Source: SHVO01 sp050246995
GTDB taxonomy: Bacteria > Pseudomonadota > Alphaproteobacteria > Rhodospirillales > Rhodospirillaceae
Assembly (NCBI GenBank): GCA_050246995.1
Contig: JBFWVA010000001.1
Coordinates: forward strand, 372,001 to 436,000
DNA: 64,000 nucleotides
Reading direction: 5' to 3'
A model generated the notes under the pieces. It saw only the letters and a list, made by a program, of their open reading frames with translations, did not search any database and was not told the origin of the DNA. Position 1 is the first letter of the stretch. Each line of letters opens with the position of its first letter. Of the stretch, positions 16,478-23,662 are shown in pieces. The position numbers were made by a program, and so were the translations under genes.

Positions 16478-17274
16478 AATCTCCGATCGAAGGCTATCTC
16501 GATCGTCTGTTCGATTTGCTTGGAGGCACGGGCGCCGCGGGCCGGCGAACCCTGATCGAAACCGAGGCGCATCTCGCGGAACAGGCTGAAGACCTCATGG
16601 CGCAAGGCCTCGCGCCGGATGACGCCGCACGCCAGGCGATCGCCCTGTTCGGGACGCCGGAAACCGTGGCGGCCGCCGTCACCGGAACCCTGCACCCGCA
16701 GCGGCTCGTGTTTCATCAGGTGGTCGCGTCGGTGTGGATTTTCGCCGCAACGGCGCTGATCACCGCCGGCGTCAGCGGAGCCATCTGCTGGCTCTTTGGC
16801 TGCATTCTCGGCCCCGCGCTCATGGCGCCTGAAGGACCCGCCGCGCTGCGCGATGCAAACATCTGCGCAGACCTCATGGCACGCTATCCCATGGCGCAGG
16901 ACTGCATGGACGCCGCGGTGATGCACAATTTCGACGCCATGGTGTTTGATGCGCTTATCGCCGGCTTCGCGGGCTGTGCCGTCCTTGCCCTGTACTTCGC
17001 CGCCCGTTCGAGCGAGCGGTTCGTCCGCTATACCCGGCTGCCCCCGCGCAGCTATTTGTTTGTCTCCGGGATTATCGCCTTCGGGTTTGCCGCGGCGGTC
17101 TGGATCATTGACGGTTTCGACGATTACGGCCGCAGCGTTACCTGGGACTGGAGCTACGACTTCGCGCGCGGGGCCGCGTCTCTTCTCACCGCTTTGTTTT
17201 TCGCCCTGGCGGCCTATCGCCACGTACATGGCGCGAGTCCGACCCGGCCGGTCCGCCACGACCTCGGCCGCTGA
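16474..17274 (+). CDS. HAAS-domain (DUF1700-like permease-prefix) membrane protein
   Basis: 266 residues. Residues 5-70 look like the HAAS/permease-prefix domain (EGYLDRLFDLL, TEAHLAEQAEDLMAQG, and GTPETVAAAV), the domain found in proteins paired with PadR regulators. Four hydrophobic segments follow, at about 80-110, 150-175, 190-215 and 230-250. Cysteines near residues 108-115 and 130-150 sit in a loop likely on the outer face. Its role is unknown; a signal-transducing partner of the PadR is the usual guess. Translational coupling to padR is clear from the four-base overlap. Confidence 0.75.
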   Translation: MKSPIEGYLDRLFDLLGGTGAAGRRTLIETEAHLAEQAEDLMAQGLAPDDAARQAIALFGTPETVAAAVTGTLHPQRLVFHQVVASVWIFAATALITAGVSGAICWLFGCILGPALMAPEGPAALRDANICADLMARYPMAQDCMDAAVMHNFDAMVFDALIAGFAGCAVLALYFAARSSERFVRYTRLPPRSYLFVSGIIAFGFAAAVWIIDGFDDYGRSVTWDWSYDFARGAASLLTALFFALAAYRHVHGASPTRPVRHDLGR

Positions 17275-17383
17275 GACCTATTCCTGTTCGGAACTCTTGT
17301 CCGATATCGGCGTTGAACCGCCGTCACCCTAGGCACCCTAGGCTTAAGCCGCAGGTCAATGCCTAGGCCGGCAATGCCATAAA

Positions 17384-17420
17384 GATTCCCCTCCGTTGTT
17401 TTCTCCGGCGGAGGGGAATC
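17384..17420. repeat. Perfect 12-base inverted repeat
   Basis: GATTCCCCTCCG (17384-17395) and its exact complement (17409-17420) flank a T-rich 13-base loop, in the gap after the HAAS gene. No T-run follows on the plus strand, so it is either a weak terminator for the padR operon or an RNA structure. Nearby, CCCTAGGC occurs twice (17328-17344). Confidence 0.55.
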
Positions 17421-17546
17421 CCTTCTCCGCACATACGCATGATTGGCGTGACGAACAAGCTGGTCGCCATCAGGAGGCGAGGAAGGCTTCTCATCCCCCG
17501 CGCCGCTTGGCAGTATCCCGGCATTCTTTCGAGGGGAAACTCACCT

Positions 17547-17846
17547 ATGACCGCCAACAGGAAAATCACCGCGCTTCTTGTCGCCAAGCCCGGCAAAGCC
17601 GCCGAACTCGAGGCGCTCATCCAAAGCATGATCACGGCATGCCGCGCCGAGCCCGGCAACCTGCGCTGGGACGTCTGGCAGGACCGCGATGATCCCACGC
17701 GCTTCGTGCTCGACGAATTGTATGTGGACGACGCGGCGGTGGCGGCGCATCGCGCGAGCCCACACTTCCTGGCTTATGCCGCGAAGGTCGGCGATATCGC
17801 GGACCGCACCCCGGTGGTGTCAAAGCCGTACGACGTGAAGCCCTAG
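17547..17846 (+). CDS. Antibiotic biosynthesis monooxygenase (ABM/YgiN-like) domain protein
   Basis: 99 residues starting MTANRKITALLVAKPGKAAE. The single ABM ferredoxin-like fold is visible: the first strand TALLVAKPG, helix AAELEALIQSMI, the strand with LRWDVWQDRDDPTRFVLDELY, and helix AAVAAHRASPHFLAYA. These small dimeric proteins include quinol monooxygenases such as YgiN; no cofactor or substrate can be read from the sequence. Ribosome site GAGGGG lies 9 bases before ATG, which is why I prefer this start over the one at 17439. It stands alone. Confidence 0.85.
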   Translation: MTANRKITALLVAKPGKAAELEALIQSMITACRAEPGNLRWDVWQDRDDPTRFVLDELYVDDAAVAAHRASPHFLAYAAKVGDIADRTPVVSKPYDVKP

Positions 17847-17912
17847 CGGGTTAGAGACACGCGTCGTCGTTGCCGGGTGATGCACGCCACGTGAGGCGGC
17901 ACTTCACTCGGC

Positions 17913-18419
17913 CTATCCCGCGTTCACGCTCACCGTGACCGGCGGCGGAGACTTCAGGGTCTGATAAACCACGCAATAACGTTCCGTGAGTTTCATCAGG
18001 GTGGCGAGCTGTTCCTCGGTGAGATCGCCGTCGATGTCGAAAGCGAGACGCACGTCGCGAAAGCCGACGGGCGATCCTTTATCGACGCCGAGGGTGCCCT
18101 TGAAATCGAGATCGCCTTCGGCGCGCACCTTTGCGTTGCGGATGTTCAATTCGAGCGCCGTGGCGACGGCGTTCAGGGTGACGCCCGCACAGGCCACCAG
18201 GGCCTCAAGCAGCATGTCCCCTGAGCAGGCGTGCATGCCGGTTCCGCCCGTGGCGGGATGAAGGCCCGCTTCGATCAGGGCCTTCGATGTTCGCACGGAA
18301 CATGTGACGCCCTCACCGATGTTGCCCTCGGCTTTCAGAGTGATCACGGCCGCGTCCGGAGTATCACGGTACTTGGCCTTGATCGGGGCTTGCATGTCCT
18401 TGAGTTCGGTCGATTTCAC
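17913..18419 (-). CDS. OsmC family protein
   Basis: 168 residues. The OsmC/Ohr fold is indicated by the central helix MHACSGDMLLEALVACAGVTLNAV with Cys near residue 65 and by the second redox Cys in ERYCVVYQTL near residue 145. Family members reduce organic hydroperoxides with these two cysteines; this one reads as the YhfA/OsmC-like branch rather than canonical Ohr. It is 29 bases upstream of the lipoprotein amidase stop on the same strand (that gene is downstream in the other direction of reading), so the two may not be co-transcribed. Confidence 0.85.
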   Translation of the reverse strand: MKSTELKDMQAPIKAKYRDTPDAAVITLKAEGNIGEGVTCSVRTSKALIEAGLHPATGGTGMHACSGDMLLEALVACAGVTLNAVATALELNIRNAKVRAEGDLDFKGTLGVDKGSPVGFRDVRLAFDIDGDLTEEQLATLMKLTERYCVVYQTLKSPPPVTVSVNAG

Positions 18420-18448
18420 GTTCGTTTTTCCTCGGAAAATGAGAGCGC

Positions 18449-20038
18449 CTAGTTGCCGGCCTTTTGCGCGGCCGCCTTATAGGCCTGCGGCGGAACGCGC
18501 TTATAGCCCGCCTGTTCATAGGCGTAACCATAGGACAGCAGCTGCGCCTCGGACCAGGGCGCGCCGACAAAAGAAAGACCTATCGGCATGCCGCCGACAT
18601 TCCCCATCGGCACCGTGAGGAGCGGATAACCCGCCATCGCCACATTCCGCGTGACGGAGCCGGGGCCATCGCCGCGCCCGCCGGCGCGCGGCGTCCCATC
18701 GGGCGGGATCACGCTCGCAGGATCGCCCGCGGGCGTCACGATGGCGGTGATATTGTTCTGAGCGAGCAACGCGCCATACCCTTCAGCGCCGGAGCGGCGC
18801 GTGACCATTTCGATGAGTTCGAGATAGCGCGGGTTCTGCAGATCGCTCGAGGCCGCGGCGGCTTCCTCGAAATATTGCACATTGATATGGGACTCGCGCG
18901 GATCGGTTTTGTGGAACGCGATGAGGTCGGCGACGGTGCGCGTCTTCACGGCCGCGGGGGCGGAGGCGAGGTAGGCGGCGACGTCGTGATTGAAATTGTA
19001 GGCTTCCGCCTCGAGGCCCGGCACGTTGAGATTCTCGAGATCGCCCGGAAGTTCCACCAGCGCGGCCCCTTGTGCGCGCATCACGTCGAGCGCGGCATTG
19101 AATACGGCGAGCGCTTCATCGCTGCGCTTTTGCGAGCCGCGCAGGACGCCGAGGCGCGCGCCCTTGAGCGCGTTCGCGTCCAGCGCCTTCGCGTAATCCG
19201 TCTTGTGCGTATCGGCCTCTTGCGTACGGGGATCGGCCTGATCCGCGCCCGCGAGAACCGTGAGCAGCATAGCGGTATCAGTCACCGAGCGCGCCATGGG
19301 CCCCGCGGTATCCTGAAACTCGGTGATGGGAACGATCCCGCGCCGCGAGACGAGCCCGCGTGTCGGACGAAGCCCGACGATGCCGTTCACGTTCGACGGC
19401 CCCGTGATGGACCCGGCCGTATCCGTGCCCAGGGCGCCGGCGGCGAAACTCACCGCCATGGCGATGCCGGAGCCTGAACTTGAGCCGGCGGCGGATTTAG
19501 TGAGATCGTATGGATTGTGCGGCGTACCACCGACACTGCTGCCGGCGAAGGAATCCGTGGTGCGATAGCCGGCCCACTGCGAGAGGTTGGCTTTCGCGAG
19601 AATGATCGCGCCGGCCGCTCGCAAGCGTTTCGTCACCTCGGCGTCTTGCGCCGGCAGGTTCTCGGCGAGCGCAAAGGAACCGGCGGTGGTGGGCGTGCCG
19701 ACGGCGTCGATATTGTCCTTGAGGATCACGGGCACACCGTCGAGGGGGCCCAGCGCCTTTCCCTCGGCGCGGCGCTGATCGGACGCCGCGGCCTGTTCGA
19801 GCGCATCGGGCACCACCGTGATAATGGCGTTGAGCGCGCCGTCGTACATGTTGATGCGGTCGATATAAGCCTGCGTGACCGCGACCGAGGTGGCTTTTTT
19901 GGCGGCAAGGTCGGCCGAAATCTGCGCCAGGGACGCCTCGGTCACTTCGTATGGTTTCTCGGGCGCGTCCTTTGAGCAGCCGGCGAGCGCGAGTCCGGAC
20001 ACCAACGCCGCGCAAACAAATGACCGAGATAGTTTCAT
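18449..20038 (-). CDS. Lipoprotein amidase (amidase signature family)
   Basis: 529 residues from ATG at 20038 (ribosome site AGGAGA). The N-terminus is a lipoprotein signal with the lipobox LAGC (Cys20), so the enzyme is membrane anchored in the periplasm. Catalytic elements: Lys in VPVILKDNID, Gly/Ser loop KSAAGSSSGSGIAMAVS, and the Ser in TDTAGSITGPS. It is the third exported amidase in 13 kb and is closest in layout to the one at 9815. Six GGCGACAT-type repeats lie upstream. Confidence 0.9.
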   Translation of the reverse strand: MKLSRSFVCAALVSGLALAGCSKDAPEKPYEVTEASLAQISADLAAKKATSVAVTQAYIDRINMYDGALNAIITVVPDALEQAAASDQRRAEGKALGPLDGVPVILKDNIDAVGTPTTAGSFALAENLPAQDAEVTKRLRAAGAIILAKANLSQWAGYRTTDSFAGSSVGGTPHNPYDLTKSAAGSSSGSGIAMAVSFAAGALGTDTAGSITGPSNVNGIVGLRPTRGLVSRRGIVPITEFQDTAGPMARSVTDTAMLLTVLAGADQADPRTQEADTHKTDYAKALDANALKGARLGVLRGSQKRSDEALAVFNAALDVMRAQGAALVELPGDLENLNVPGLEAEAYNFNHDVAAYLASAPAAVKTRTVADLIAFHKTDPRESHINVQYFEEAAAASSDLQNPRYLELIEMVTRRSGAEGYGALLAQNNITAIVTPAGDPASVIPPDGTPRAGGRGDGPGSVTRNVAMAGYPLLTVPMGNVGGMPIGLSFVGAPWSEAQLLSYGYAYEQAGYKRVPPQAYKAAAQKAGN

Positions 20039-20117
20039 CGAACTCTCCTGAGAGGTGAACGGCCGGGCGCGCAGTGTGGCAAAAGTTCCGGTGATCGCCA
20101 ACATGACACCCAACTTC

Positions 20118-20220
20118 GGGCGACATGGGCGACATGCGACATGCGGCGAATTCGAGAACCGGGGCAAGCGGTTAAGGCGATTTTAGGGTTGGGCGACACT
20201 TGGGCGACATGAGGCGACAT
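20118..20220. repeat. Array of GGCGACAT direct repeats upstream of the lipoprotein amidase
   Basis: Two clusters of direct repeats: 20118-20142 (GGGCGACAT twice in tandem, then GCGACAT) and 20190-20220 (GGGCGACAC, GGGCGACAT, AGGCGACAT), spaced by 9-11 bases. They sit 80-180 bases before the amidase ATG. The 629-base gap 20039-20667 has no gene that I can see; it contains this array, a palindrome at 20325 and the leader of the cold-shock gene. Helical-phase spacing within clusters suggests a multi-site operator, but the function is unknown. Confidence 0.6.
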
Positions 20221-20324
20221 AACGCGGTATCCGTCACGGCAAGGCGCGCGAAAGCGCCGGCGCAGCACCCGGTCGCAGAAAATCATATTCACGATGTCAA
20301 ACAGCGACGCGCGGCATATTCCGC

Positions 20325-20344
20325 GCGCGCATTATAATGCGCGC
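20325..20344. promoter_or_regulatory. Perfect 20-base palindrome containing TATAAT
   Basis: GCGCGCATTATAATGCGCGC is its own complement over 20 bases. TATAAT can be read at 20333-20338 and, because of symmetry, on the other strand too. It may be a -10 region of the cold-shock gene (leader of about 320 bases) covered by an operator; no good -35 is seen. Confidence 0.45.
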
Positions 20345-20667
20345 AATAGCCTGTGAAGGGGAGCGAAATATTCGCCGTTACATCAAACTCTTTTTCCCCG
20401 AAAAATCGGAAATATGCGTCCGGCGAGTCGCGCCGGGCTCGCCTCAGGGTCTCGGCGCGGGCGGCGGCCCCGTGGAGCCGGGCCGCCTGGTTGCTAGGGC
20501 GAGCACAAGGGCCTATAGTCTGCGAGTCGGCTCGTCATAGGTCGCTCCCGTCCCGCTCTCGCACTTCAGAGCCCGATCTGGCCTCCTCCTGTCTCGAATT
20601 TGACCCGTCCACGCGGTGCGTTGGGCGGCACCAGCCCATTTTGGGCACATACAAGGCAAGACAACAC

Positions 20668-20871
20668 ATGGCGAACGGCACTGTTAAGTGGTTCAACGCG
20701 ACCAAGGGTTTCGGCTTCATTCAGCCTGACGACGGCTCGAAAGACGTGTTCCTGCACATCTCGGCGGTCGAACGCGCGGGCATCGCCCGCATCAATGAAG
20801 GCCAGAAGGTCAGCTACGACCTTCAGACGGAGCGCGGAAAAACCGCCGCGGGCAACCTGAAGCTCCTCTAA
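20668..20871 (+). CDS. CspA-family cold-shock protein (copy 1)
   Basis: 67 residues beginning MANGTVKWFNATKGFGFIQP. RNP1 (KGFGFI) and RNP2 (VFLHI) of the single-stranded RNA-binding cold-shock domain are intact. Such proteins are RNA chaperones in the cytosol. The nearest possible promoter is far upstream, so a long structured leader, common for cold-shock genes, is likely. A strong terminator follows, and the IF-1 gene starts 100 bases later. Two further copies occur at 44658 and 46956. Confidence 0.95.
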   Translation: MANGTVKWFNATKGFGFIQPDDGSKDVFLHISAVERAGIARINEGQKVSYDLQTERGKTAAGNLKLL

Positions 20872-20880
20872 GACCGAACA

Positions 20881-20908
20881 AACGGGGCGCAAACATCGCC
20901 CCGTTTTT
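20881..20908 (+). terminator. Intrinsic terminator of the cold-shock gene
   Basis: Stem AACGGGGCG (20881-20889) / CGCCCCGTT with a 7-base loop, followed by a run of seven T. It begins 9 bases after the stop codon. Confidence 0.9.
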
Positions 20909-20940
20909 TTGCCTGTTCCCAGGCGCCGCTTACACCGCCG

Positions 20941-20955
20941 GTCTCCCATGGAGAC
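20941..20955. promoter_or_regulatory. Short dyad before infA
   Basis: GTCTCC-CAT-GGAGAC, perfect 6-base arms around 3 bases, 17 bases before the infA ATG. It could fold at the ribosome site or be an operator; only the symmetry is seen. Confidence 0.35.
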
Positions 20956-20971
20956 CCGCGACCGGAGAATT

Positions 20972-21250
20972 ATGTCCAAAGAAGAACTGCTGGAATTCGA
21001 AGGCGTTATTACGGAAATCCTGCCGGAGGCAAGATTCCGCGTGCGTCTGAGCAACGATCACGAGATCATCGCTTATACTGCGGGACGGATGAAAAAGAAC
21101 CGCATCCGCACACTAACGGGCGACAAGGTCACCGTCGAGATTTCGCCCTACGACCTTACCAAGGGACGGCTGATCTTCCGTCATATGGAAGCGCGCACCG
21201 GCGGCGGTCCGGCCAAGCGCAACGCGCGGCCTTTCGTGCGCCGCCGCTAA
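20972..21250 (+). CDS. infA: Translation initiation factor IF-1
   Basis: 92 residues starting MSKEELLEFEGVITEILPEA. The S1-like OB fold of IF-1 is complete through residue 72 (GRMKKNRIRTLTGDKVTVEI, YDLTKGRLIFR). IF-1 binds the ribosomal A site during initiation. The usual protein has 72 residues; here a basic 20-residue tail (ARTGGGPAKRNARPFVRRR) is added. The ribosome site CGGAGAATT is present. A 15-base dyad GTCTCCCATGGAGAC (20941-20955) stands just before it. The gene follows a cold-shock protein, and this may be a second, cold-linked IF-1 rather than the only copy. Confidence 0.9.
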   Translation: MSKEELLEFEGVITEILPEARFRVRLSNDHEIIAYTAGRMKKNRIRTLTGDKVTVEISPYDLTKGRLIFRHMEARTGGGPAKRNARPFVRRR

Positions 21251-21300
21251 GCTGCGAGACGCCTTCGCTGTTTTACTGAACGCTGCTTTTTGAGGCCGAT

Positions 21301-21552
21301 GTGAATCGATTAGTTCAAAAAGCCAAAGCGGCGGAACGCGACCGCACCATGTTCCGGCTGCTCGATACCGAGACGCACGAGGTGGTCGCGCATTTCGCGA
21401 CCCGCGAATACGCGCGCAACGCCGCGCGGGTGCTGTCGCGGGAACATCACCGTCCGCTGACGGTGCTGTTCGGCGCGACCGCCCTGCCCGTCGCCCGCTA
21501 CGTCGACGGTAAGGAAATCGTGGTGACCGCGACAATCCACCGGTTGGCCTAG
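21301..21552 (+). CDS. Small hypothetical protein, paralogue of the protein at 45966
   Basis: 83 residues from GTG (an in-frame ATG at 21349 is an alternative). It has no family that I recognise. The visible pattern is a strand-rich start (MFRLLDTETHEVVAHFATRE), a helix (YARNAARVLSREHHRPLTVL) and a C-terminal VARYVDGKEIVVTATI. The 80-residue protein at 45966 shares the same plan, with ARFIDGEQIIPTARV. Both lie near cold-shock genes. Cytosolic; function unknown. Confidence 0.6.
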   Translation: MNRLVQKAKAAERDRTMFRLLDTETHEVVAHFATREYARNAARVLSREHHRPLTVLFGATALPVARYVDGKEIVVTATIHRLA

Positions 21553-21582
21553 ACGGCCGAAGCCGAGAGAGACGGAGCCCCG

Positions 21583-22017
21583 ATGACCGACACAACGATC
21601 TCTTCCGACATGGTGCCGATCGTGAGCGCGGACCAGCTTTATCTGGCCGTGGAGCGCGCTCTCGCGGCGACGGCGGCCGGTTTCATCACGGTTCGCCCGG
21701 GCCTGGGGCCTTATGGCTCCATGACCGGCGAAGTCGCGGCCTGCATGGCGGCCGCCATCGCGCGGGCGTTCCCGCTGGACCAGCCCGCCGACGAGCCGCT
21801 TTTGAAAGGCCTGATCTGGCGGGGCATCTTCGCGTTCAGCGATGTGGTGGGCGACACCCGCTTCATCGCGTTCGACCGCAGCGATGCGCAGCGCTTCGAG
21901 GTGGACAAGTCGCTGATGGAGGCGGTCGCGGGCATTCCGATGCCGTTCGGCGGCGACGTGCCGGTCGATGCGATTTATGCGTCCGCCAGCGACGCCAACG
22001 CGCTTGGCTTGGTTTAA
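21583..22017 (+). CDS. Hypothetical protein, 144 residues
   Basis: It begins MTDTTISSDMVPIVSADQLY with a GGAG ribosome site. No membrane segment, signal peptide or known motif is seen. It is acidic, with an Ala-rich central helix (AACMAAAIARAFPL) and a LLKGLIWRGIFAFSDVVGD segment. It is followed after 6 bases by the NYN-domain gene on the same strand and may be its partner (inference). Confidence 0.6.
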   Translation: MTDTTISSDMVPIVSADQLYLAVERALAATAAGFITVRPGLGPYGSMTGEVAACMAAAIARAFPLDQPADEPLLKGLIWRGIFAFSDVVGDTRFIAFDRSDAQRFEVDKSLMEAVAGIPMPFGGDVPVDAIYASASDANALGLV

Positions 22018-22023
22018 GCGATC

Positions 22024-22857
22024 ATGAGCGCCGATCAAAACCTGGCTCTATTCTGCGACTTCGAGAACATCGCACTTGGCGTGCGCGATCTGAAGTCGGC
22101 GAAGCTCGATATGCGCCTGATCCTGGAGCGTTTGCTGCTCAAGGGCAGCATCGTGGTCAAAAAGGCCTATTGCGACTGGGACCGGTACAAGGACTTCAAA
22201 GCGCAGATGCACGGCGCCGCGTTTGAGTTGATCGAGATCCCGCATGTGCGCCAATCGGGGAAGAACTCAGCCGATATCCGAATGGTGGTTGATGCGCTGG
22301 ACCTTTGTTACACCAAGGCCCACATCGACACGTTCGTCATCATTTCAGGCGATTCCGACTTCTCGCCGCTGGTTAGCAAGCTGCGCGAGAACGCGAAAAC
22401 CGTCATCGGGGTCGGCGTACGCTCGTCGACGGCCGAACTATTGATCAGCAACTGTCACGAATTCATTTTCTATGACGATTTGGTCGCGGACACGCGTCCG
22501 ACCGCGCCGGCGCGGCAACGCACGCCAGGGCGCGCGGCGGGACGCGCCGCCGGGCGCCGCGGCGCCGCAAAACAGCAACCCCCGGAGCCCTCGGACGACA
22601 AGGCGCTCGCGGGCATCACCCTCGTGCTTGAGACCGCGGCGGCGCTTTATGCGGAACGCGGCGACGGCGCGAAACTGTGGGCCTCGATGGTCAAACAGAC
22701 ATTGCGGCGGCGGCGGCCCGACTTCACCGAAGCCGCGTACGGATATCAATCCTTCAACGACCTGATCGAAGACGCCGCGGCGCGCGGATTGGTTGATCTC
22801 GCCAGAGATGAAAAATCCGGCGGATACGTGATTCAAAAAATCCACGCATCATCGTGA
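22024..22857 (+). CDS. NYN domain (LabA-like PIN-fold) protein with C-terminal LOTUS/OST-HTH domain
   Basis: 277 residues. Residues 5-150 are a NYN/DUF88 nuclease-like domain: NLALFCDFENIALGV gives the first Asp, and SGKNSADIRMVVDALDL and IISGDSDFSPLVSKLRE give the other conserved acids, so the metal site appears intact. A basic linker (residues 160-190, rich in RAAGRAAGRRG) leads to residues 200-277, which resemble an OST-HTH/LOTUS RNA-binding domain (SMVKQTLRRRRPDFTEAAYGYQ). Family members act on RNA in the cytosol; the RNA target here is unknown. Confidence 0.85.
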   Translation: MSADQNLALFCDFENIALGVRDLKSAKLDMRLILERLLLKGSIVVKKAYCDWDRYKDFKAQMHGAAFELIEIPHVRQSGKNSADIRMVVDALDLCYTKAHIDTFVIISGDSDFSPLVSKLRENAKTVIGVGVRSSTAELLISNCHEFIFYDDLVADTRPTAPARQRTPGRAAGRAAGRRGAAKQQPPEPSDDKALAGITLVLETAAALYAERGDGAKLWASMVKQTLRRRRPDFTEAAYGYQSFNDLIEDAAARGLVDLARDEKSGGYVIQKIHASS

Positions 22858-22996
22858 TCGCGCGCGCGGTGTAACGCGGCGATTTGATTCACGTCCGTGG
22901 CGCGGAAAATGTTAAGCTTCACGTATTGTCGGCTTAAGCCTCGGATGCCGGCGACTGAGAGTGCTTCATGCTCCCCCGTCTCGCGGAGAGCCTGTA

Positions 22997-23347
22997 TTGC
23001 ACCAAGACCTTCCCACGTCTGCATCTTCCAATGGTCTCGCGCGGCCCGTGTATTGGTTCGCGCTCGGCACCGCCTGCGCCGTGATCGCGGCGGCGATGTG
23101 GTTCGTCTGGACTGACGACAAAGGACCGTCCGTCGCGGCGGCCGGCGCACTCGGTTTCGAGCGCTCGCATGTGCGCCAGACGATCGCGGCCCTTGGTTAC
23201 TACCAAGTCGTCAGCTTGCAGAAACACGGCGACGGATCCTGGCAGGCGAAAGCCCAACGCGAGGGCACGTACTGGCAGGTCAGCATTTCACCTTATGGAA
23301 ATGTCAGCGCGCACCCCGCGCCGCAATTGGGTGTCCTGCTTGAGTAA
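22997..23347 (+). CDS. Small membrane-anchored protein with PepSY-like C-terminus
   Basis: About 116 residues from TTG at 22997, which has a GGAG site; a GTG at 22961 would add 12 residues. One transmembrane segment (WFALGTACAVIAAAMWFVW, residues 20-38) is followed by a periplasmic domain with AALGYYQVVSLQKHGDGSW and a terminal ISPYGNVSAH strand. The pattern resembles PepSY-type domains, which often regulate or inhibit peptidases. No partner is obvious. Confidence 0.5.
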   Translation: MHQDLPTSASSNGLARPVYWFALGTACAVIAAAMWFVWTDDKGPSVAAAGALGFERSHVRQTIAALGYYQVVSLQKHGDGSWQAKAQREGTYWQVSISPYGNVSAHPAPQLGVLLE

Positions 23348-23383
23348 TACGCGCCTCACCTTTTTCAGACAGGGTTAAAAAAT

Positions 23384-23644
23384 ATGTCCAACACCCATAC
23401 GTTCGTGATCGCGGGCGCCGACACCGACGATACGCAGCTCGCGTCGTTGATCCGCTCGTCCATGCTGGCCCAACTCGAGCGTGAACGGCCGAACTGGCTG
23501 AAGCAAATCGAACTGGGGCTCGACGGTTACGGTGACCGCCACCGGGACACCGCGGCGCGCATCCGCAACATCCTGCGCATGCTCGCGCTTGAACGCGGAT
23601 CCGAACACGGCGTGCGCATAGCAGCCGCCGTGTCGCCGGCCTAA
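23384..23644 (+). CDS. Small hypothetical protein, 86 residues
   Basis: It begins MSNTHTFVIAGADTDDTQLA and is soluble, mixed charge, with a predicted long helix (SMLAQLERERPNWLKQIELGL). No motif that I recognise. It stands alone before the convergent MHS transporter, 37 bases after the PepSY-like gene. Confidence 0.5.
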   Translation: MSNTHTFVIAGADTDDTQLASLIRSSMLAQLERERPNWLKQIELGLDGYGDRHRDTAARIRNILRMLALERGSEHGVRIAAAVSPA

Positions 23645-23662
23645 AGCCTGCCCTGCGCGCCG

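Noticed and set aside
20118..20220. GGCGACAT repeats as a CRISPR array
   Set aside because: Repeats are only 7-9 bases and spacers are absent; no cas gene is near.
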